In this document: positions 7,072 through 8,158 of the stretch, piece after piece
How positions within the stretch are numbered: the stretch's first letter is position 1
How the letters are laid out: each line of letters opens with the position of its first letter
Assembly: GCA_944390875.1 (NCBI GenBank)
Contig: CALXRO010000034.1
Coordinates: 1-8,158, forward strand
Length of the DNA stretch: 8,158 nt
From: an uncultured Rickettsiales bacterium
Lineage (GTDB): Bacteria > Pseudomonadota > Alphaproteobacteria > Rickettsiales > UBA1997
Direction of reading: 5' to 3'
The notes under the pieces: generated by a model
What the model saw: only the letters and a program-made list of their open reading frames with translations
Database searches by the model: none
What the model was told of the DNA's origin: nothing
Program-made: the position numbers and the translations under genes

Positions 7072-7494
7072 ATGTATAATATTAATGATAAAATTGTGCC
7101 AAATTCTGAAAAAATAAGAGAACCAATTGAAGAAGTTATGTATACACCTGAAAATATTTGGGATAATATGCCGCCGGAGCCATACGAAGGAGTAAATTAT
7201 TCTGACTTTAGGGAGTATTATATGGAGTTAATAAAGAGACAAAAAATAATTGATTTAGCTAAAGTGGTTGAAGATATACCTGGTACCATAGTAAAAAAAG
7301 AAACTGATTTTTTTGGTAAATTTCATTTTTTTGCTCCAAGACCAGATGAGTTTATTTATGATGATGATTATTGTGATGATTTCGGTTTTTTCCCTGAAGA
7401 AGAAGAAATAGAAGAAATTAATAATATTAAAGATAATAAATCTCTAGTTAGGTATTTAGAAGATAAATTTCCTTTTAATATTATAAAAAAATGA
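7072..7494 (+). CDS. acidic small protein of unknown function
   Basis: 140 residues from ATG 7072. An in-frame TTG at 7060 would add four residues, but it overlaps the Shine-Dalgarno sequence GGAGAAAG (7062-7069), so the ATG is preferred. I do not recognise the family. The protein is soluble-looking, with no signal peptide or membrane segment. It is strongly acidic: by hand count 33 Asp/Glu against 17 Lys/Arg. A dense acidic patch runs from 92 to 115, with DDD at 97-99 and EEEE at 109-112, interspersed with aromatics. The first third is proline-rich (PENIWDNMPPEPYEG, 26-40), followed by a helical stretch around 44-68. It is the first gene behind the consensus promoter, and the next gene starts 13 bases after its stop, so the two are almost certainly co-transcribed. 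Small acidic partners often act as secretion chaperones, inhibitors or immunity proteins for the neighbouring gene product; this is only a hypothesis. Confidence 0.75.
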   Translation: MYNINDKIVPNSEKIREPIEEVMYTPENIWDNMPPEPYEGVNYSDFREYYMELIKRQKIIDLAKVVEDIPGTIVKKETDFFGKFHFFAPRPDEFIYDDDYCDDFGFFPEEEEIEEINNIKDNKSLVRYLEDKFPFNIIKK

Positions 7495-7507
7495 TAAGTA
7501 TATTTGG

Positions 7508-8158
7508 ATGTCATATAAAGAAGTTAAGGGTCTAAATATTCCAATACAAAAAGATGCGGTTGGTTTAAAAGATGATGAAATAGGTCTTATTTTAGACAAA
7601 ATTTTATCAACCAACAAAAGAACAAGACTTGGAACAAAAATTGTCGAACCAGGTTTTAGTGAAACAGAACAAGACCATAAGCATGTAACACAATTGTATA
7701 TATCAAGTGAAGATAGTAAAATAGAGGTAGGTACAGCAAAAGTCAGATATGGAAATCATAACGAAGACCATGAAATAGTAATTGTACATGATTTAACAAA
7801 AGGAAACAGTGATGGTTTTTTTATAATAAATTTTAATGGTGCCTTGATAAACAATAATTTAGATGAAAATATTAACTATGCATTTTTAAAAACTATACTA
7901 AGAAATAAAAAACCACCTACTAAGTACTTGAATACTATACTGGATGGTTGTATATCAATAACAAAATATAAAACAAAAGAAACATTAGAACAATGTGTTA
8001 AAATATCAGGTCTAGAAAACCATTTAGTTACACAAAATCTCCAAGGTCAAGCTCCTATTTGTACTTTAATAGCAGTTTCAAACTTTAAAACAGTATTTGA
8101 ACAGTGTAAAACAATGGATGATGTTAGAGCTAAATTTTCAGGTCAAGAATTATTACAA
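7508..8158 (+). CDS. unidentified protein with clan CE-like His...Gln-x5-Cys pattern (3' end missing)
   Basis: An open frame of 217 codons from ATG 7508 runs off the right edge; the nearest upstream in-frame stop is 7484-7486. No strong Shine-Dalgarno sequence is present, so translation may be coupled to the upstream gene, which ends 13 bases before. There is no signal peptide or membrane helix, so if the product leaves the cell it must use another route. Residues 88-95 (HEIVIVHD) and 104-111 (FFIINFNG) look like paired beta strands. Residues 179-185 (QGQAPIC) precede a likely helix. The order His88, Asn108 (or Asn110), Gln179, Cys185 resembles clan CE cysteine proteases and YopJ-type acetyltransferases, where Gln stands six residues before the catalytic Cys. 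Against this, Thr follows the Cys where Gly is usual, and the His-Cys distance (97) is longer than the roughly 60-70 typical of YopJ and Ulp1. The gene is real with good confidence; the enzymatic reading is tentative. Confidence 0.75.
   Translation, partial: MSYKEVKGLNIPIQKDAVGLKDDEIGLILDKILSTNKRTRLGTKIVEPGFSETEQDHKHVTQLYISSEDSKIEVGTAKVRYGNHNEDHEIVIVHDLTKGNSDGFFIINFNGALINNNLDENINYAFLKTILRNKKPPTKYLNTILDGCISITKYKTKETLEQCVKISGLENHLVTQNLQGQAPICTLIAVSNFKTVFEQCKTMDDVRAKFSGQELLQ

Noticed and set aside
7491..7517. ATG at 7491 overlapping the stop of the acidic gene (ATGA) as start of a downstream gene
   Set aside because: Its frame closes within a few codons (TAA at 7515-7517). The long downstream frame starts at ATG 7508.

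Overview
The window is a very AT-rich stretch of bacterial chromosome. Codons strongly favour Lys, Asn and Ile. It combines a typical replicative DNA polymerase with an ankyrin-repeat protein, a small outer-membrane beta-barrel and several lineage-specific small genes. This mix fits a host-associated alphaproteobacterium of the Rickettsiales type (Rickettsiaceae, Midichloriaceae or Deianiraeaceae-like). That placement is inferred from composition and gene types, not from a search.

Layout, left to right. (1) 1-225 is the 3' end of a gene whose first visible residues, Gly-Cys, look like a lipoprotein lipobox. (2) 226-379 is an intergenic region with two stem-loops and a likely -10 box. (3) 380-1924 is a Sec-exported ankyrin-repeat protein carrying a 161-residue internal tandem duplication. 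(4) 2021-5647 is dnaE, the DNA polymerase III alpha subunit, full length with all catalytic aspartates and a clamp-binding motif. (5) 5656-6087, minus strand, encodes a small protein with a textbook type IV prepilin N-terminus. It converges on dnaE with only 8 bases between the stop codons, which share an A/T-only hairpin. (6) 6088-6250 is a divergent intergenic region with back-to-back promoter candidates. (7) 6251-6934 is an eight-stranded outer-membrane barrel protein. (8) 6935-7071 holds a clear intrinsic terminator followed by a perfect-consensus sigma70 promoter (TTGACA, 17 bp, TATAAT). (9) 7072-7494 and 7508-8158 form a two-gene unit: a strongly acidic 140-residue protein of unknown function, then a protein cut by the window edge.

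dnaE is the only core housekeeping gene. Almost everything else is predicted to be exported or surface-located (lipoprotein, secreted ankyrin protein, pilin-like protein, beta-barrel). The last pair is the most intriguing part. The second protein has a His-Asn-Gln-x5-Cys arrangement resembling clan CE cysteine proteases and YopJ-type acetyltransferases, and it follows an acidic small protein from a very strong promoter. An effector with its chaperone or partner is one possible reading, but it is not demonstrated. No tRNA, rRNA, CRISPR array or insertion sequence is visible.
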